A DNA stretch of 64,000 nt from Desulfovibrio aminophilus. Lineage in GTDB: Bacteria; Desulfobacterota; Desulfovibrionia; Desulfovibrionales; Desulfovibrionaceae. Made by a program: the position numbers and the translations under genes. The notes under the pieces were generated by a model. The model searched no databases, was not told where the DNA came from, and worked only from the letters and a program-made list of their open reading frames with translations. Below, piece by piece: positions 42,196 through 50,553 of the stretch. The stretch lies in assembly GCF_023660105.1 (NCBI RefSeq), contig NZ_JAMHGA010000044.1, positions 124,001 to 188,000 of the forward strand. The letters run 5' to 3'. The number at the start of each line of letters is the position of its first letter. Position 1 is the stretch's first letter.

Positions 42196-44188
42196 GATCG
42201 CACAGGCCATCTTCAAGGCCCTGCAGGCCAGCGGGATCAAGGATCCCCTTCTCTCCAAACGGCTGGGCAAAAAGGTCGAGGGCAAGCTCGACGGCATCGA
42301 GATCCCGGAGCAGGAGTTCGTCCAGGACATGGTAGAACAGGTGCTCATGGAGTCCCGGCTCTACACCGTGGCCCGCCGCTACGTGCTCTATCGCGAGAAG
42401 CGCCGCCAGCTGCGCAACCAGCGCGAAGCCTACCTGGACATCAAGGAGATCATCGACGACTACCTGGGCAAGGCCGACTGGCGCGTGTCCGAAAACGCCA
42501 ACATGACCCACTCCTTCCAGGGCCTCATGCTCCACCTCTCGGGCACGGTGCAGGCCCGCTACGCCCTGGAGAAGTATCCCGAGGAAGTGCGCCTGGCCCA
42601 CGAGCACGGCTACTTCCACATCCACGATCTTTCCTTCGGCCTGGCGGGCTACTGCGCGGGCTGGAGCCTGCGCGACCTGCTCCTGGAGGGCTTCAACCTG
42701 GAGGGCCGCTCCTCGGCCGGTCCCGCGCGGCACTTCGACTCCGTCCTGGGCCAGATGGTCAACTTCCTCGGCACGCTCCAGAACGAGTGGGCCGGAGCCC
42801 AGGCCTTCAACAACGTGGACACCTATCTGGCCCCCTTCGTGCGCCACGACCAGCTCTCCTACGACGAAGTGCGCCAGGCCATGCAGAAGTTCGTCTTCAA
42901 CCTGAACACCACCTCGCGCTGGGGCGGCCAGAGCCCGTTCACCAACCTCTCCTTCGACCTCGTGCCGCCCTCGCACATCGCCAAGGAGGCCGTGATCATC
43001 GGCGGCAAGCTCCAGGACTCCACCTACGGCGAGTACGCCGAGGAAATGGAGATGATCAACCGCGCCTTCCTGGAGGTCATGTTCGAGGGCGACTACAACA
43101 GCCGCATCTTCTCCTTCCCCATCCCGACCTACAACGTGACCAAGGACTTCCCCTGGGATTCGGAGATCGGCGAGCTGCTGCTCAAGCTCACGGCCAAGTA
43201 CGGCGTCCCCTACTTCCAGAACTTCATCAACTCCGATCTCTCGCCCGAGGACGTGCGCTCCATGTGCTGCCGCCTCCAGATGGATCTGCGCGAGCTGCGC
43301 AAGAAGACCGGCGGCCTGTTCGGCGCGGGCGACCTCACCGGCTCCATCGGCGTGGTGACCCTGAACCTGCCCAAGCTGGCCTACCTGTCCCAGAGCGAGG
43401 AGGACTTCCTGGACCTGCTCACGGAGTACGCCGAGTTGGCCCGCAATTCCCTGGAGTACAAGCGCAAGCTCATCACGAACAACCTGGAGAACGGCATGTT
43501 CCCCTGGTCCCGGCGCTACCTCAAGAACGGGTACAAGGGACACTTCTCCACCATCGGCATCCTGGGCGGCCACGAGGCCTGCCTGAACCTCCTGGGCAAG
43601 GGCATCGAAACCGAGACGGGCATCCGGTTCATGCGCCGCACCCTGAACCACCTGCGCGACCTCACCTCGCGCTTCCAGGAGGAGACCGGCAACCTCTACA
43701 ACCTGGAGGCCACGCCCGCCGAGGGAACGAGCTACCGCCTGGCCAAGATCGACAAGAGCCTCTATTCCGAGATCCAGGCCGAGGGCAACGGCACGCCCTA
43801 CTACACGAACTCCACGGCCCTGCCCGTGCACCTCTGCGACGACGTGATCATGGCCCTGGAGCACCAGAACCAGCTCCAGCCCCTGTACACCGGCGGCACG
43901 GTCTTCCACACCTTCCTGGGCGAGTCCGCCACGGACCTGGAGTCCCTCAAGCAGTTCATCATCAAGGCCTTCAGCATGACCAAGATTCCCTACCTGTCCA
44001 TCACGCCGACCTTCTCCATCTGCAAGGAGCACGGGTATCTGCGCGGCGAACAGGAGGCCTGCCCGGAGTGCGGCGCGGAGACCGAGATCTACACCCGCAT
44101 CGTGGGCTACTACCGCCCCGTGTCCCGCTGGAACAAGGGCAAGCAGGCCGAGTACCAGGACCGAGTGACCTTCCACGGGGTCTGCTAG
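42140..44188 (+). CDS. nrdD: Anaerobic (class III) ribonucleoside-triphosphate reductase
   Basis: A 682-residue glycyl-radical enzyme that makes deoxyribonucleotides without oxygen. An N-terminal ATP-cone (IMKRDGRLETWSTDRIAQAIFKAL) gives allosteric control. The active-site cysteine lies in SMCCRLQMDLRELRKKTGGLFG near residue 375. C-terminally, CKEHGYLRGEQEACPECG forms the zinc site and RIVGYYRPVSRWNKGKQAEY near 655 contains the radical-carrying glycine. The ATG at 42140 has aggag upstream, inside nrdG. Confidence 0.95.
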   Translation: MPTQIMKRDGRLETWSTDRIAQAIFKALQASGIKDPLLSKRLGKKVEGKLDGIEIPEQEFVQDMVEQVLMESRLYTVARRYVLYREKRRQLRNQREAYLDIKEIIDDYLGKADWRVSENANMTHSFQGLMLHLSGTVQARYALEKYPEEVRLAHEHGYFHIHDLSFGLAGYCAGWSLRDLLLEGFNLEGRSSAGPARHFDSVLGQMVNFLGTLQNEWAGAQAFNNVDTYLAPFVRHDQLSYDEVRQAMQKFVFNLNTTSRWGGQSPFTNLSFDLVPPSHIAKEAVIIGGKLQDSTYGEYAEEMEMINRAFLEVMFEGDYNSRIFSFPIPTYNVTKDFPWDSEIGELLLKLTAKYGVPYFQNFINSDLSPEDVRSMCCRLQMDLRELRKKTGGLFGAGDLTGSIGVVTLNLPKLAYLSQSEEDFLDLLTEYAELARNSLEYKRKLITNNLENGMFPWSRRYLKNGYKGHFSTIGILGGHEACLNLLGKGIETETGIRFMRRTLNHLRDLTSRFQEETGNLYNLEATPAEGTSYRLAKIDKSLYSEIQAEGNGTPYYTNSTALPVHLCDDVIMALEHQNQLQPLYTGGTVFHTFLGESATDLESLKQFIIKAFSMTKIPYLSITPTFSICKEHGYLRGEQEACPECGAETEIYTRIVGYYRPVSRWNKGKQAEYQDRVTFHGVC

Positions 44189-44215
44189 GCTCGGAACGCC
44201 CTTCCCCGCCATGCG

Positions 44216-44245
44216 AAAGGCCGGCTGAAAAGCCAGCCTTTTTTT
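44216..44245 (+). terminator. Intrinsic terminator after nrdD
   Basis: Stem AAAGGCCGGCT / AGCCAGCCTTT with one mismatch, GAAA loop, followed by a run of seven T including the stem end. Confidence 0.8.
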
Positions 44246-44282
44246 CAACCGATCGTTCCGCGAGAAAAATGGGGGGAGGATT

Positions 44283-45158
44283 CTAGGAGCCGGAAAGATT
44301 CACGGAGCGGCAAAAATCGCCGATGGCCCGGGTGAGCTCGTCTGGGCGCTCGAACATGAGAAAGTGCCCCACCCCGTCCCACTGAACGTACGTAAGCCCG
44401 GAACAGAAGCGGCGCAGATAGGCCTCGTTGTCCGGGGTGACCACGGACATGGCCGCATAGACCGCCAGGGACGGCACGGCCAGGGGCTTGGTGAACTCGC
44501 CCTCCAGCAGGAAGTGCCGCAAAGCGCTTTCCGAAACCTGGGGGCTGGTGCCCCAGACCGTCCAGAGAACCCACCGCTTGAGCGTCTCGGGCGTGCCCGG
44601 CGCGTACATGTCCTTCAGGAAGCCCGCGCCGAAGGCCCGCCAGTCGCGGGTCACGGCCGGATCGTCCAGCATCTTGAGAAACCCGGCCACGGGCTCGCGG
44701 TCCTCGGGCATGCGGACGAAGGCCCCGTCCACGTTGACCAGCCCGGCCACGGCTTCTGGATGGGCCAGGGCATAGCGATAGGCCACCATGAGCCCCATGC
44801 TGTGGCCCGCCAGAACCACACGCCGGACCCCGCTGTCCCGCACCACCGCGTCCACGGCCCGGGCCAGGGTTTCCAGGTCGTACCCGCGTTCGATGGCGCT
44901 GCTGCGGCCATGCCCCGGCAGGTCCAGGGCCAGGGTCCGCCACGTCCGAGCCAGACCCGGGATCTGCATGGCCCATACGCCGTGCTCGCAGGACCAGCCG
45001 TGGATCAGGACGATGGCGTTTTGGCCCGCGCCGCGATCCTCGTAGAACACCGGCTGCCCGTCGGAGCGGCAGAACCGGCCCCGGGCCTCGGCCGAGGCGG
45101 TCAGGCAGAGAACCCCGGCCAGGACCAGAAGCGCGGCGAAGCAGGCCTTCCGGCTCAC
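44283..45158 (-). CDS. Exported alpha/beta-hydrolase
   Basis: A 291-residue alpha/beta hydrolase with a Sec signal peptide (MSRKACFAALLVLAGVLCLTASAEA), so it acts outside the cytoplasm. The oxyanion motif is LIHGWSCEHGVWAMQ near residue 52, the nucleophile serine in VLAGHSMGLMVAYRYAL near 118, and the likely catalytic histidine in VQWDGVGHFLMFERPDE near 265. The substrate is unknown (esterase, lipase or haloalkane-type). The GTG start overlaps the argC stop by 4 bp. Confidence 0.85.
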   Translation of the reverse strand: MSRKACFAALLVLAGVLCLTASAEARGRFCRSDGQPVFYEDRGAGQNAIVLIHGWSCEHGVWAMQIPGLARTWRTLALDLPGHGRSSAIERGYDLETLARAVDAVVRDSGVRRVVLAGHSMGLMVAYRYALAHPEAVAGLVNVDGAFVRMPEDREPVAGFLKMLDDPAVTRDWRAFGAGFLKDMYAPGTPETLKRWVLWTVWGTSPQVSESALRHFLLEGEFTKPLAVPSLAVYAAMSVVTPDNEAYLRRFCSGLTYVQWDGVGHFLMFERPDELTRAIGDFCRSVNLSGS

Positions 45159-46210
45159 GGCATCATGGGCGCCAGGTCCAGGCCCGTGTTCACGGGCAGG
45201 CCGAGCATGAGGTTGGCGTTGGCCACGGCCTGTCCCGAAGCGCCCCGGCAGAGGTTGTCGATGGCCGAGATGATGATCAGCCGCCCGGTGCGCGGGTCCA
45301 CCACCAGGCCCAGGTCGCAGTACATGGTGCCGCGCACCCAGCGCGTCTCCGGCAGGGTGCCCGCCGGGAAGAGCCGGACCCAGGGCTTGTCGCCGCAGAA
45401 GTCCTCATAGGCCGCGCGCACCGTGTCCGCGTCCGCGCCGGGCTTGAGCCGGGTATAGATGGTGGCCAGGATGCCCCGGTCGATGGGCAGGATATGCGTG
45501 TTGAAGGACACGGTGATGTCCGAACCGGCGAGCCGGGAGACTTCCTGCTCGATCTCCGGGGTGTGCCGGTGCGTGGGCAGGCCGTAGGCCCGGAAGCTGT
45601 CGTGGGTCTCGCAGAAGAGCGTGGCCACCGCGGCCTTGCGGCCCGCGCCCGAGGCCCCGGACTTGGCGTCGATGACGATGTCGCCCGTCTCCACCAGCCC
45701 GGCGGAGAGCGCCGGGGCCAGGCCCAGGATGGAGGCCGTGGGATAGCAGCCCGGGTTGGCCACCAAGCGGGCGCGGCGCACCTCCTCGGCGTACAGCTCC
45801 ACCAGCCCGTAGACCGCTTCGGACAAAAGCGCCTCGCGGGTGTGGCCGGTCTTGTACCAGGCCTCGTACACGGCCTTGTCGCGCAGCCGGAAGTCGGCCG
45901 AAAGGTCCACCACCTTGAGACCGGCGCGGATCAGGGCGTCGGCCGTCTCCATGGCCGCCTTGTGCGGCACGGCCAGAAAGCAGAGTTCGCAGGCCTTGGC
46001 CAGGTCCGCCGGGTCCGGCTCGCTGACGATCAGACCGCCCAGGCCCGTGCCGCGCAGGAAGGGATACAGGGCCTCCAGGGGCTGCCCGGCCTCGGAGCGC
46101 GAGGTGGCCCGGACCAGCTCCATCGAGGGATGGGAGGCCAGGATGCGCGCCAGTTCCATGCCCGTGTAGCCGGTGACGCCCACCAGACCAACGCGGATTT
46201 TCGCGGCCAT
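45155..46210 (-). CDS. argC: N-acetyl-gamma-glutamyl-phosphate reductase
   Basis: A 351-residue arginine-biosynthesis enzyme reducing N-acetylglutamyl phosphate to the semialdehyde. The NADP-binding start is VGLVGVTGYTGMELARILASHP; the catalytic cysteine lies in LVANPGCYPTASILGLAP near residue 148; THRHTPEIEQE near 215 is the substrate region. Other arg genes are not in the window. Its start lies 1 bp after the DUF1844 gene. Confidence 0.95.
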   Translation of the reverse strand: MAAKIRVGLVGVTGYTGMELARILASHPSMELVRATSRSEAGQPLEALYPFLRGTGLGGLIVSEPDPADLAKACELCFLAVPHKAAMETADALIRAGLKVVDLSADFRLRDKAVYEAWYKTGHTREALLSEAVYGLVELYAEEVRRARLVANPGCYPTASILGLAPALSAGLVETGDIVIDAKSGASGAGRKAAVATLFCETHDSFRAYGLPTHRHTPEIEQEVSRLAGSDITVSFNTHILPIDRGILATIYTRLKPGADADTVRAAYEDFCGDKPWVRLFPAGTLPETRWVRGTMYCDLGLVVDPRTGRLIIISAIDNLCRGASGQAVANANLMLGLPVNTGLDLAPMMP

Positions 46211-46211
46211 G

Positions 46212-46511
46212 CTACTTCACCTTGTTCACGTACTGCATGCGCAGGTTGTAGAGCAGCCCGCAGAGAAGCTTCTTCTCGTCGGGGTCCAGGCCCTTCTCGG
46301 TCTTGGCCTGGAGCATGGCCAGGATGTCGATGGTCTGCTTGGCCAGATGGGGCCGGAACTGGGTCTCGCCCGAGTCCGGGTCGGGCTCCTCGCCCAGGTG
46401 CATGAGGGCCTGGGAGCTCAAGGAGAGCACAAAGGTGGAGAACGTGATGTCCGGCAGCGGCATGCCCTCCATGTAGGACTCGCCGCATCCGCAGGTCTTG
46501 TCGTCGGCCAT
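46212..46511 (-). CDS. DUF1844 family protein
   Basis: A 99-residue protein: PLPDITFSTFVLSLSSQALMHLGE followed by HLAKQTIDILAMLQAKTEKGLDPDEKKLLCGLLYNLRMQYV, which is the DUF1844 pattern. N-terminal CGCGESYMEG is a lineage feature and might bind metal. Function of the family is unknown. A strong ribosome-binding site (gaggagg) precedes the ATG. Confidence 0.88.
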   Translation of the reverse strand: MADDKTCGCGESYMEGMPLPDITFSTFVLSLSSQALMHLGEEPDPDSGETQFRPHLAKQTIDILAMLQAKTEKGLDPDEKKLLCGLLYNLRMQYVNKVK

Positions 46512-46622
46512 GGGAAACCTCCTCTCTCGTGGCCGGAATCCTATCCCAGCCGGGGAAGAGGCACAAGGCCCGGAAGCCGCGCTCGGCGCGGAAGGCGGGG
46601 GAGCCGGGGCCGGACGCCCCGG

Positions 46623-46880
46623 CTAGAGCACGTCCTGCTCGACGCCCGCCTCCTTGGCGGCCTGGATCACGTCGCGCAGGAGCTTGAGGTTCTCCCGGGC
46701 CTCCTGGGGATCCAGGACGCGCAGGGCGAATCCGGCGTGGATGATGAGGTAGTCGCCGAGACTGGGCTCGGACTCCAGAAGCATGAGCGAGGCCTGGACC
46801 GTGGTCTGGCCCTCGCCCACGCGGCAGGTGGCGACGCCGTCGTTGATCTCCATGATTTCAGCGGGAACAGCCAGACACAT
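46623..46880 (-). CDS. hypC: Hydrogenase assembly chaperone HypC/HupF
   Basis: An 85-residue OB-fold protein starting MCLAVPAEIMEIND, whose second residue cysteine is the essential HypC ligand that carries the Fe(CN)2CO unit to the large subunit. GDYLIIHAGFALRVLDPQEA is the conserved C-terminal segment. It lies directly downstream of the hydrogenase protease and structural genes, which it should serve. A GC-rich dyad (46603-46623) covers its stop codon. Confidence 0.93.
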   Translation of the reverse strand: MCLAVPAEIMEINDGVATCRVGEGQTTVQASLMLLESEPSLGDYLIIHAGFALRVLDPQEARENLKLLRDVIQAAKEAGVEQDVL

Positions 46881-46888
46881 GGGCCCTC

Positions 46889-47386
46889 CTAGGCGGCCGA
46901 AGGGGTGTGGGAGCCCCCGGCCTGTTCGATCTCCCGGAGCACTACCTGTGCCATGTCCTCGACGCGTTTGGCAAGGGTGGGCGAGAGCTCCACGGCCATG
47001 GACTGGTAGTCCTCGGGCTCAATGCCGACCACCACGGCGTCCGGGCGGTTGCCCACCAGTCCGCAGTAGATGAGCGTGTCCACGAGGTCGGTCTGGTGCA
47101 TGGAATCCTTGAAGGCCAGGGACTTGCGCAGATCCTCGCCGGTGAGGCGGTAGATCGCGCCCGGTGGATCGCCGCCGAGCACCGCGTCCACGACGATGAG
47201 GAAGTCGGACTCCAGGATGGGGCCCATGAGCCGGGTGCCCAAGGTGCCGCCGTCCATGAGGGTGACGTTTTCTGAAAAGGAGTAGCGCTCCTGGAGGTGC
47301 TCCACGACGCGCACGCCCACGCCTTCGTCGGTGTAGAGGATGTTGCCCACGCCGAGCACGAGGATGCGTTTGGGGGAATCGGACAT
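46889..47386 (-). CDS. hynC: Hydrogenase maturation protease (HynC/HyaD type)
   Basis: A 165-residue endopeptidase. It starts ILVLGVGNILYTDEGVGVRVVE (nickel-binding glutamate near residue 22), then LMDGGTLG, LIVVDAVLGGDPPGAIYRL (aspartate near 67) and DSMHQTDLVDTL (His near 97), the three metal-contacting residues of the family. It removes the C-terminal tail of the large subunit after nickel insertion. It follows hynA with an intervening terminator. Confidence 0.92.
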   Translation of the reverse strand: MSDSPKRILVLGVGNILYTDEGVGVRVVEHLQERYSFSENVTLMDGGTLGTRLMGPILESDFLIVVDAVLGGDPPGAIYRLTGEDLRKSLAFKDSMHQTDLVDTLIYCGLVGNRPDAVVVGIEPEDYQSMAVELSPTLAKRVEDMAQVVLREIEQAGGSHTPSAA

Positions 47387-47397
47387 CGCGACCTTCT

Positions 47398-47435
47398 GAA
47401 AAAGGGCGGGAACCCGGAGAATCCGGGTTCCCGCC
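47398..47435 (-). terminator. Terminator between hynA and hynC
   Basis: A 14-bp perfect stem GGCGGGAACCCGGA / TCCGGGTTCCCGCC (47405-47418 and 47422-47435) with a GAA loop. On the minus strand it is followed by ccctttttc. It should reduce read-through from structural to maturation genes. Confidence 0.85.
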
Positions 47436-47458
47436 GTTGTTGCGTCAATCCGCCCTGA

Positions 47459-49159
47459 TTACAGGACGCGGAACTTGCTCACTTCGCCGGTCTTGGCGTC
47501 GATCACGTGCACGCCGCAGGCGATGCAGGGGTCGAAGGCGTGCACCGTGCGGATGATCTCCACGGGGCGCTTGGGATCGGCCACGGGCGTGTTCATGAGC
47601 GCCTGCTCGACCGGGCCCATGACGTCCTTGTCGTCGCGGGGACCGAGGTTCCAGGTGGAGGGCACGACGAGCTGGAAGTTCTCGATCTTGCCCTTCTTGA
47701 TCTTGATCCAGTGGGACAGGTGGCCGCGGGGGGCGGCGACGAAGCCGACGCCCTCGGCCTCCTTGGGCATCTTCCACTCGGTGTAGAGCTTGGTGTCGCC
47801 CTTCTTCACGTTGGCCATGAGCTGATCCAGGATGCCCTGGGTCTTCTGGGCGATGGCGAAGCACTCAACGCCGCGGGCGGCGGTGCGGCCCAGGGTCGAG
47901 AAGAGCGCCGAGGCGGGCACGCCGAGCTTGGAGAGCACCAGGTCCACGCCGGCCTTGAACTCGGGCACGCCCTTGGCGTAGGCCACCAGGACCTGGGCCA
48001 GCGGGCCCACTTCCATGGGCTTGCCGTCGTAGCGGGGCGCCTTCATCCAGGAGTAGCGCTCCTTGTCGTTCAGGCTGGTGTACTGGGGATCGGTGACGCC
48101 CTTGGAGGGATGCAGGACCGAATTGCCCTTGTACCAGCTGTGCTTGATGGCCTCGGTGATCTTCGTGCCGTCCATCTTGTCGATCTTGGTCAGGTCGGCG
48201 TTGTGGATCACGCCCGGGGGCATCCAGTTGCTGTCGAGGTTGCCCTCGACATCCGCGAAGTCACCGCAAGACAGGTAGTTCTTGCAGCCGGCGCCGATGC
48301 CCGCCCAGTCCTTGTAGAAGCCGGCCACGGCGATCAGGTCGGGGATGTAGACCTGCTCGATGAAGGCCTTCACTTCCTTGTACAGGGCCGCGAACTCGGC
48401 GAAGCGCTCGGGCTTGAGGCCTTCGTAGTTCGTGACGCCGCCCACCACGGTGAACTGGGTGTGGGGGTTCTTGGCGCCGTAGACGGCCATGGCGCGGGCG
48501 GCCTTGACCTGGAGGTGCAGGGCCTCGAGGTAGTGGGCCGTGGCGATGAGGTCGACCTCGGCGGGCAGGTAGTAAGCCGGATGTCCGCCCAGGAAGTAGG
48601 CGTTGGTGAAGATGCCGAGCTGGCCGCTCTTGACCAGGGCGGCGACCTTGTCCTGGACCGCCTTCAGGCCCTCGGCCGTGGTCGGACGGGGCGAGATGCT
48701 GTTGGCGATCTTGGCGGCCTTGACCGGATCGGCCTTCAGGGCGTTGGCCACGTTGACCCAGTCCAGGGCGTGCAGATGATAGAAGTGGACGATGTGGTCA
48801 TGCATGTACTGGGCGGCGAGCACAAGGTTGCGCATGAGCCGGGCGTTGTCCGGGATCTTCACCTTCACGGCGTTGTCCACGCAGCGGGTGGAGGCCAGGG
48901 CGTGGACGTACGTGCACACGCCGCAGGAGCGCTGGGTGAAGTGCTGGGCGTCGCGGGGGTCGCGGCCCTTGAGGATGATCTCCAGACCGCGGAACAGCTG
49001 GGAGCTGCTGCGCACGTCCTTGACCACGCCGTTCTCCACCTGCACCTCGATGCGCAGGTGACCTTCAATACGAGTTACCGGGTCGACCACGACGGGCCCG
49101 GTGTAATTGCTCTTGGGCGTCGCCATGACCGGGGCGGTTTTGGCTTTGCAACCGGACAT
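47459..49159 (-). CDS. hynA: Periplasmic [NiFe] hydrogenase large subunit
   Basis: A 566-residue catalytic subunit of the uptake hydrogenase. The nickel ligands are RSCGVC (Cys79, Cys82) and DPCIACGVH (Cys545, Cys548). Both C-terminal positions are cysteine, so this is a standard [NiFe], not a [NiFeSe] enzyme. Processing after His551 would remove the 15-residue tail VIDAKTGEVSKFRVL. It has no signal peptide and should be carried across the membrane with the Tat-bearing small subunit. The ribosome-binding site is very strong (aaggagg). Length matches Desulfovibrio HynA. Confidence 0.97.
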   Translation of the reverse strand: MSGCKAKTAPVMATPKSNYTGPVVVDPVTRIEGHLRIEVQVENGVVKDVRSSSQLFRGLEIILKGRDPRDAQHFTQRSCGVCTYVHALASTRCVDNAVKVKIPDNARLMRNLVLAAQYMHDHIVHFYHLHALDWVNVANALKADPVKAAKIANSISPRPTTAEGLKAVQDKVAALVKSGQLGIFTNAYFLGGHPAYYLPAEVDLIATAHYLEALHLQVKAARAMAVYGAKNPHTQFTVVGGVTNYEGLKPERFAEFAALYKEVKAFIEQVYIPDLIAVAGFYKDWAGIGAGCKNYLSCGDFADVEGNLDSNWMPPGVIHNADLTKIDKMDGTKITEAIKHSWYKGNSVLHPSKGVTDPQYTSLNDKERYSWMKAPRYDGKPMEVGPLAQVLVAYAKGVPEFKAGVDLVLSKLGVPASALFSTLGRTAARGVECFAIAQKTQGILDQLMANVKKGDTKLYTEWKMPKEAEGVGFVAAPRGHLSHWIKIKKGKIENFQLVVPSTWNLGPRDDKDVMGPVEQALMNTPVADPKRPVEIIRTVHAFDPCIACGVHVIDAKTGEVSKFRVL

Positions 49160-49221
49160 ATTGTCTCCTCCTTAAAGAGTCTGTGCGTCTGCTCTGTTGA
49201 ATGCCGTTGACAAATGCCCGC

Positions 49222-50175
49222 TTACTTCTCGACGTAGAAGGGGCTCATCTCGTCCCAGAAGTTCGGCTCGGAGCAGCCGATGCAGGGGTGGCCGGCTTCC
49301 ACGGGCCAGTTCGTCTGGTTGAACTTCACCGTGGGGCAGTTGTTGTAGGTGTAGGGGCCCTTGCAGCCGACCTTATACAGGCAGTAGCCCTTCTTGGCTC
49401 CTTCGTCGCCGAAGGACTTCGCGAACTGGTCGTTCTCGAAGTACTTGAGGCGGGGACACTTGTCGTGAATGGAGTCGCCGAAGAACATGAGCGGACGGTT
49501 GTAGTCGTCGAGCTCGATCTTCTTGCCCTGGAGGTAGGCCACGATGGTGCCGACCAGGTTGTAGGGGTTCGGCGGGCAGCCGGCGATGTTGATGGCGTTC
49601 ACGCCCTGGGCCTTGAGCGCGTCGTTCACGCCCTTGGCGTCGGTCGGGTTCGGAGCCGCGGCCTGGACGCCGCCGAAGGTGGCGCAGGTGCCGTAGGCGA
49701 TGACGGCCTTGGCCTTGGCGGCCACTTCGCGGTTGATCTCCAGCATGGTGCGGCCCGCGACCTTGCCGGCCTCGCCGCCGTTCTTCGTGGGCAGCGCGCC
49801 CTCGATCACGCAGACAAAGCCCTCGGGGGCGGAAATGGCCTGGTGCAGGGCCTCCTCGGCCTTCTCACCGGCGGCGGCCATGATGGTCTCCTGGTAGTCC
49901 AGGGAGATCACGTCCAGGATCAGCTCGTCGATGTAAGGCTGGACGGTGCGCAGGATGGACTCGGAGCAGCCCGTGCACTCGGCGTTGTGCAGCCAGACCA
50001 CGGACGGACGGCGTTTGGCCGTCAGGGCCTCGGCGACCTTCGGAGCGAAAGCCGGGCCCATGCCCATGACAGCGGCCACGGTGCCGCAGAATTTCATGAA
50101 CTCACGGCGCGAGACGCCGCGATTCTGCAGCCGTTCCTCGGCCCCGTCCCTGCCATGACCTACGTAAAATTTCAT
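49222..50175 (-). CDS. hynB: Periplasmic [NiFe] hydrogenase small subunit, Tat-exported
   Basis: A 317-residue electron-transfer subunit. The N terminus has a Tat signal ([23 protein letters not shown]). Proximal cluster ligands: [21 protein letters not shown] and AGCPPNP. Distal cluster: [10 protein letters not shown] and [12 protein letters not shown]. Medial [3Fe-4S]: [31 protein letters not shown]. With HynA it oxidises H2 in the periplasm and passes electrons to tetraheme cytochrome c3. ATG 50175 has aggaggtg upstream; the earlier in-frame extension lacks any ribosome-binding site. Confidence 0.97.
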   Translation of the reverse strand: MKFYVGHGRDGAEERLQNRGVSRREFMKFCGTVAAVMGMGPAFAPKVAEALTAKRRPSVVWLHNAECTGCSESILRTVQPYIDELILDVISLDYQETIMAAAGEKAEEALHQAISAPEGFVCVIEGALPTKNGGEAGKVAGRTMLEINREVAAKAKAVIAYGTCATFGGVQAAAPNPTDAKGVNDALKAQGVNAINIAGCPPNPYNLVGTIVAYLQGKKIELDDYNRPLMFFGDSIHDKCPRLKYFENDQFAKSFGDEGAKKGYCLYKVGCKGPYTYNNCPTVKFNQTNWPVEAGHPCIGCSEPNFWDEMSPFYVEK

Positions 50176-50291
50176 AGAACACCTCCGTAAAAGAATGAAA
50201 GAAGATTGAAGACGCTGGAAACGTCGATACTCCTCAAGGGGCGCACCGGGCCGTGAGAGCGCCCTCACGCACCCCCTTGCAGGCAGCGTAA

Positions 50292-50310
50292 CACGAATTT
50301 TGGTTTCGTG
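50292..50310. promoter_or_regulatory. Inverted repeat in the hynBA leader
   Basis: CACGAA-N7-TTCGTG (50292-50297 and 50305-50310), a 6-bp perfect dyad. A second dyad CGTGAG-N6-CTCACG lies at 50252-50269. Either could be a protein-binding site or an RNA hairpin in the long 5' untranslated region of hynBA. Confidence 0.4.
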
Positions 50311-50369
50311 CTATTTCTGTCATATTTTCAGATACTTATGAAAGAGAACAGATGGATGCAGAAAGCACC

Positions 50370-50401
50370 GTGAACATACCTGACATTTCACATAAAATCA
50401 A
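50370..50401 (-). promoter_or_regulatory. Candidate hynBA promoter with GTGAA dyad
   Basis: Minus-strand TTGATT (50396-50401), 17-bp spacer, TATGTT (50373-50378). Overlapping it is GTGAA-N12-TTCAC (50370-50391), which resembles a CRP/FNR-type symmetrical site but with a longer spacer. Start predicted near 50366, about 190 nt before hynB. Confidence 0.42.
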
Positions 50402-50410
50402 CCGGGGAAA

Positions 50411-50467
50411 ATAAAAAAAAGCCAAGAAGCGGGTGCTCCACCCTGAATACGGTTCGGAACCCTTGGC
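50411..50467 (-). terminator. Three-way-junction terminator-like element upstream of hynBA
   Basis: Outer stem GCCAAG / CTTGGC (50421-50426 and 50462-50467) encloses two more perfect stems, GGGTG-ctc-CACCC (50431-50443) and GGTT-cgg-AACC (50451-50461). On the minus strand it is followed by eight T, then ATTTT. This is a branched intrinsic-terminator-like structure, yet no minus-strand gene lies upstream of it; it may end a small RNA or be a leader switch. Confidence 0.5.
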
Positions 50468-50526
50468 CGGCAGTCATCGGATCGTCACAAAAGATGCCCA
50501 ACACCTTTCCTGACGGGCGATTATCT

Positions 50527-50532
50527 TATAAT
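50527..50532 (+). promoter_or_regulatory. Consensus -10 box upstream of the YkgJ gene
   Basis: Perfect TATAAT, 21 bp before the start codon at 50554. No good -35 lies at 17 bp; CCTTTC/TTTCCT near 50504-50511 is the best available. A short leader would place the start near 50539. Confidence 0.45.
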
Positions 50533-50553
50533 AATGAGACCCGGAGGATGGCC

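Noticed and set aside
42185-44248. 687-codon minus-strand open frame opposite nrdD
   Set aside because: NrdD motifs on the plus strand are unambiguous; the antisense peptide has low-complexity composition typical of reverse-strand GC bias.
46603-46623. Hairpin at the end of hypC as an intrinsic terminator
   Set aside because: The stem is good (8 bp) but on the minus strand it is followed by C-rich sequence rather than a T-run.
50421-50467. tRNA-like folding on the plus strand
   Set aside because: Only about 47 nt and three stems; no anticodon arm of proper size or T-loop sequence. Better explained as a branched terminator on the minus strand.
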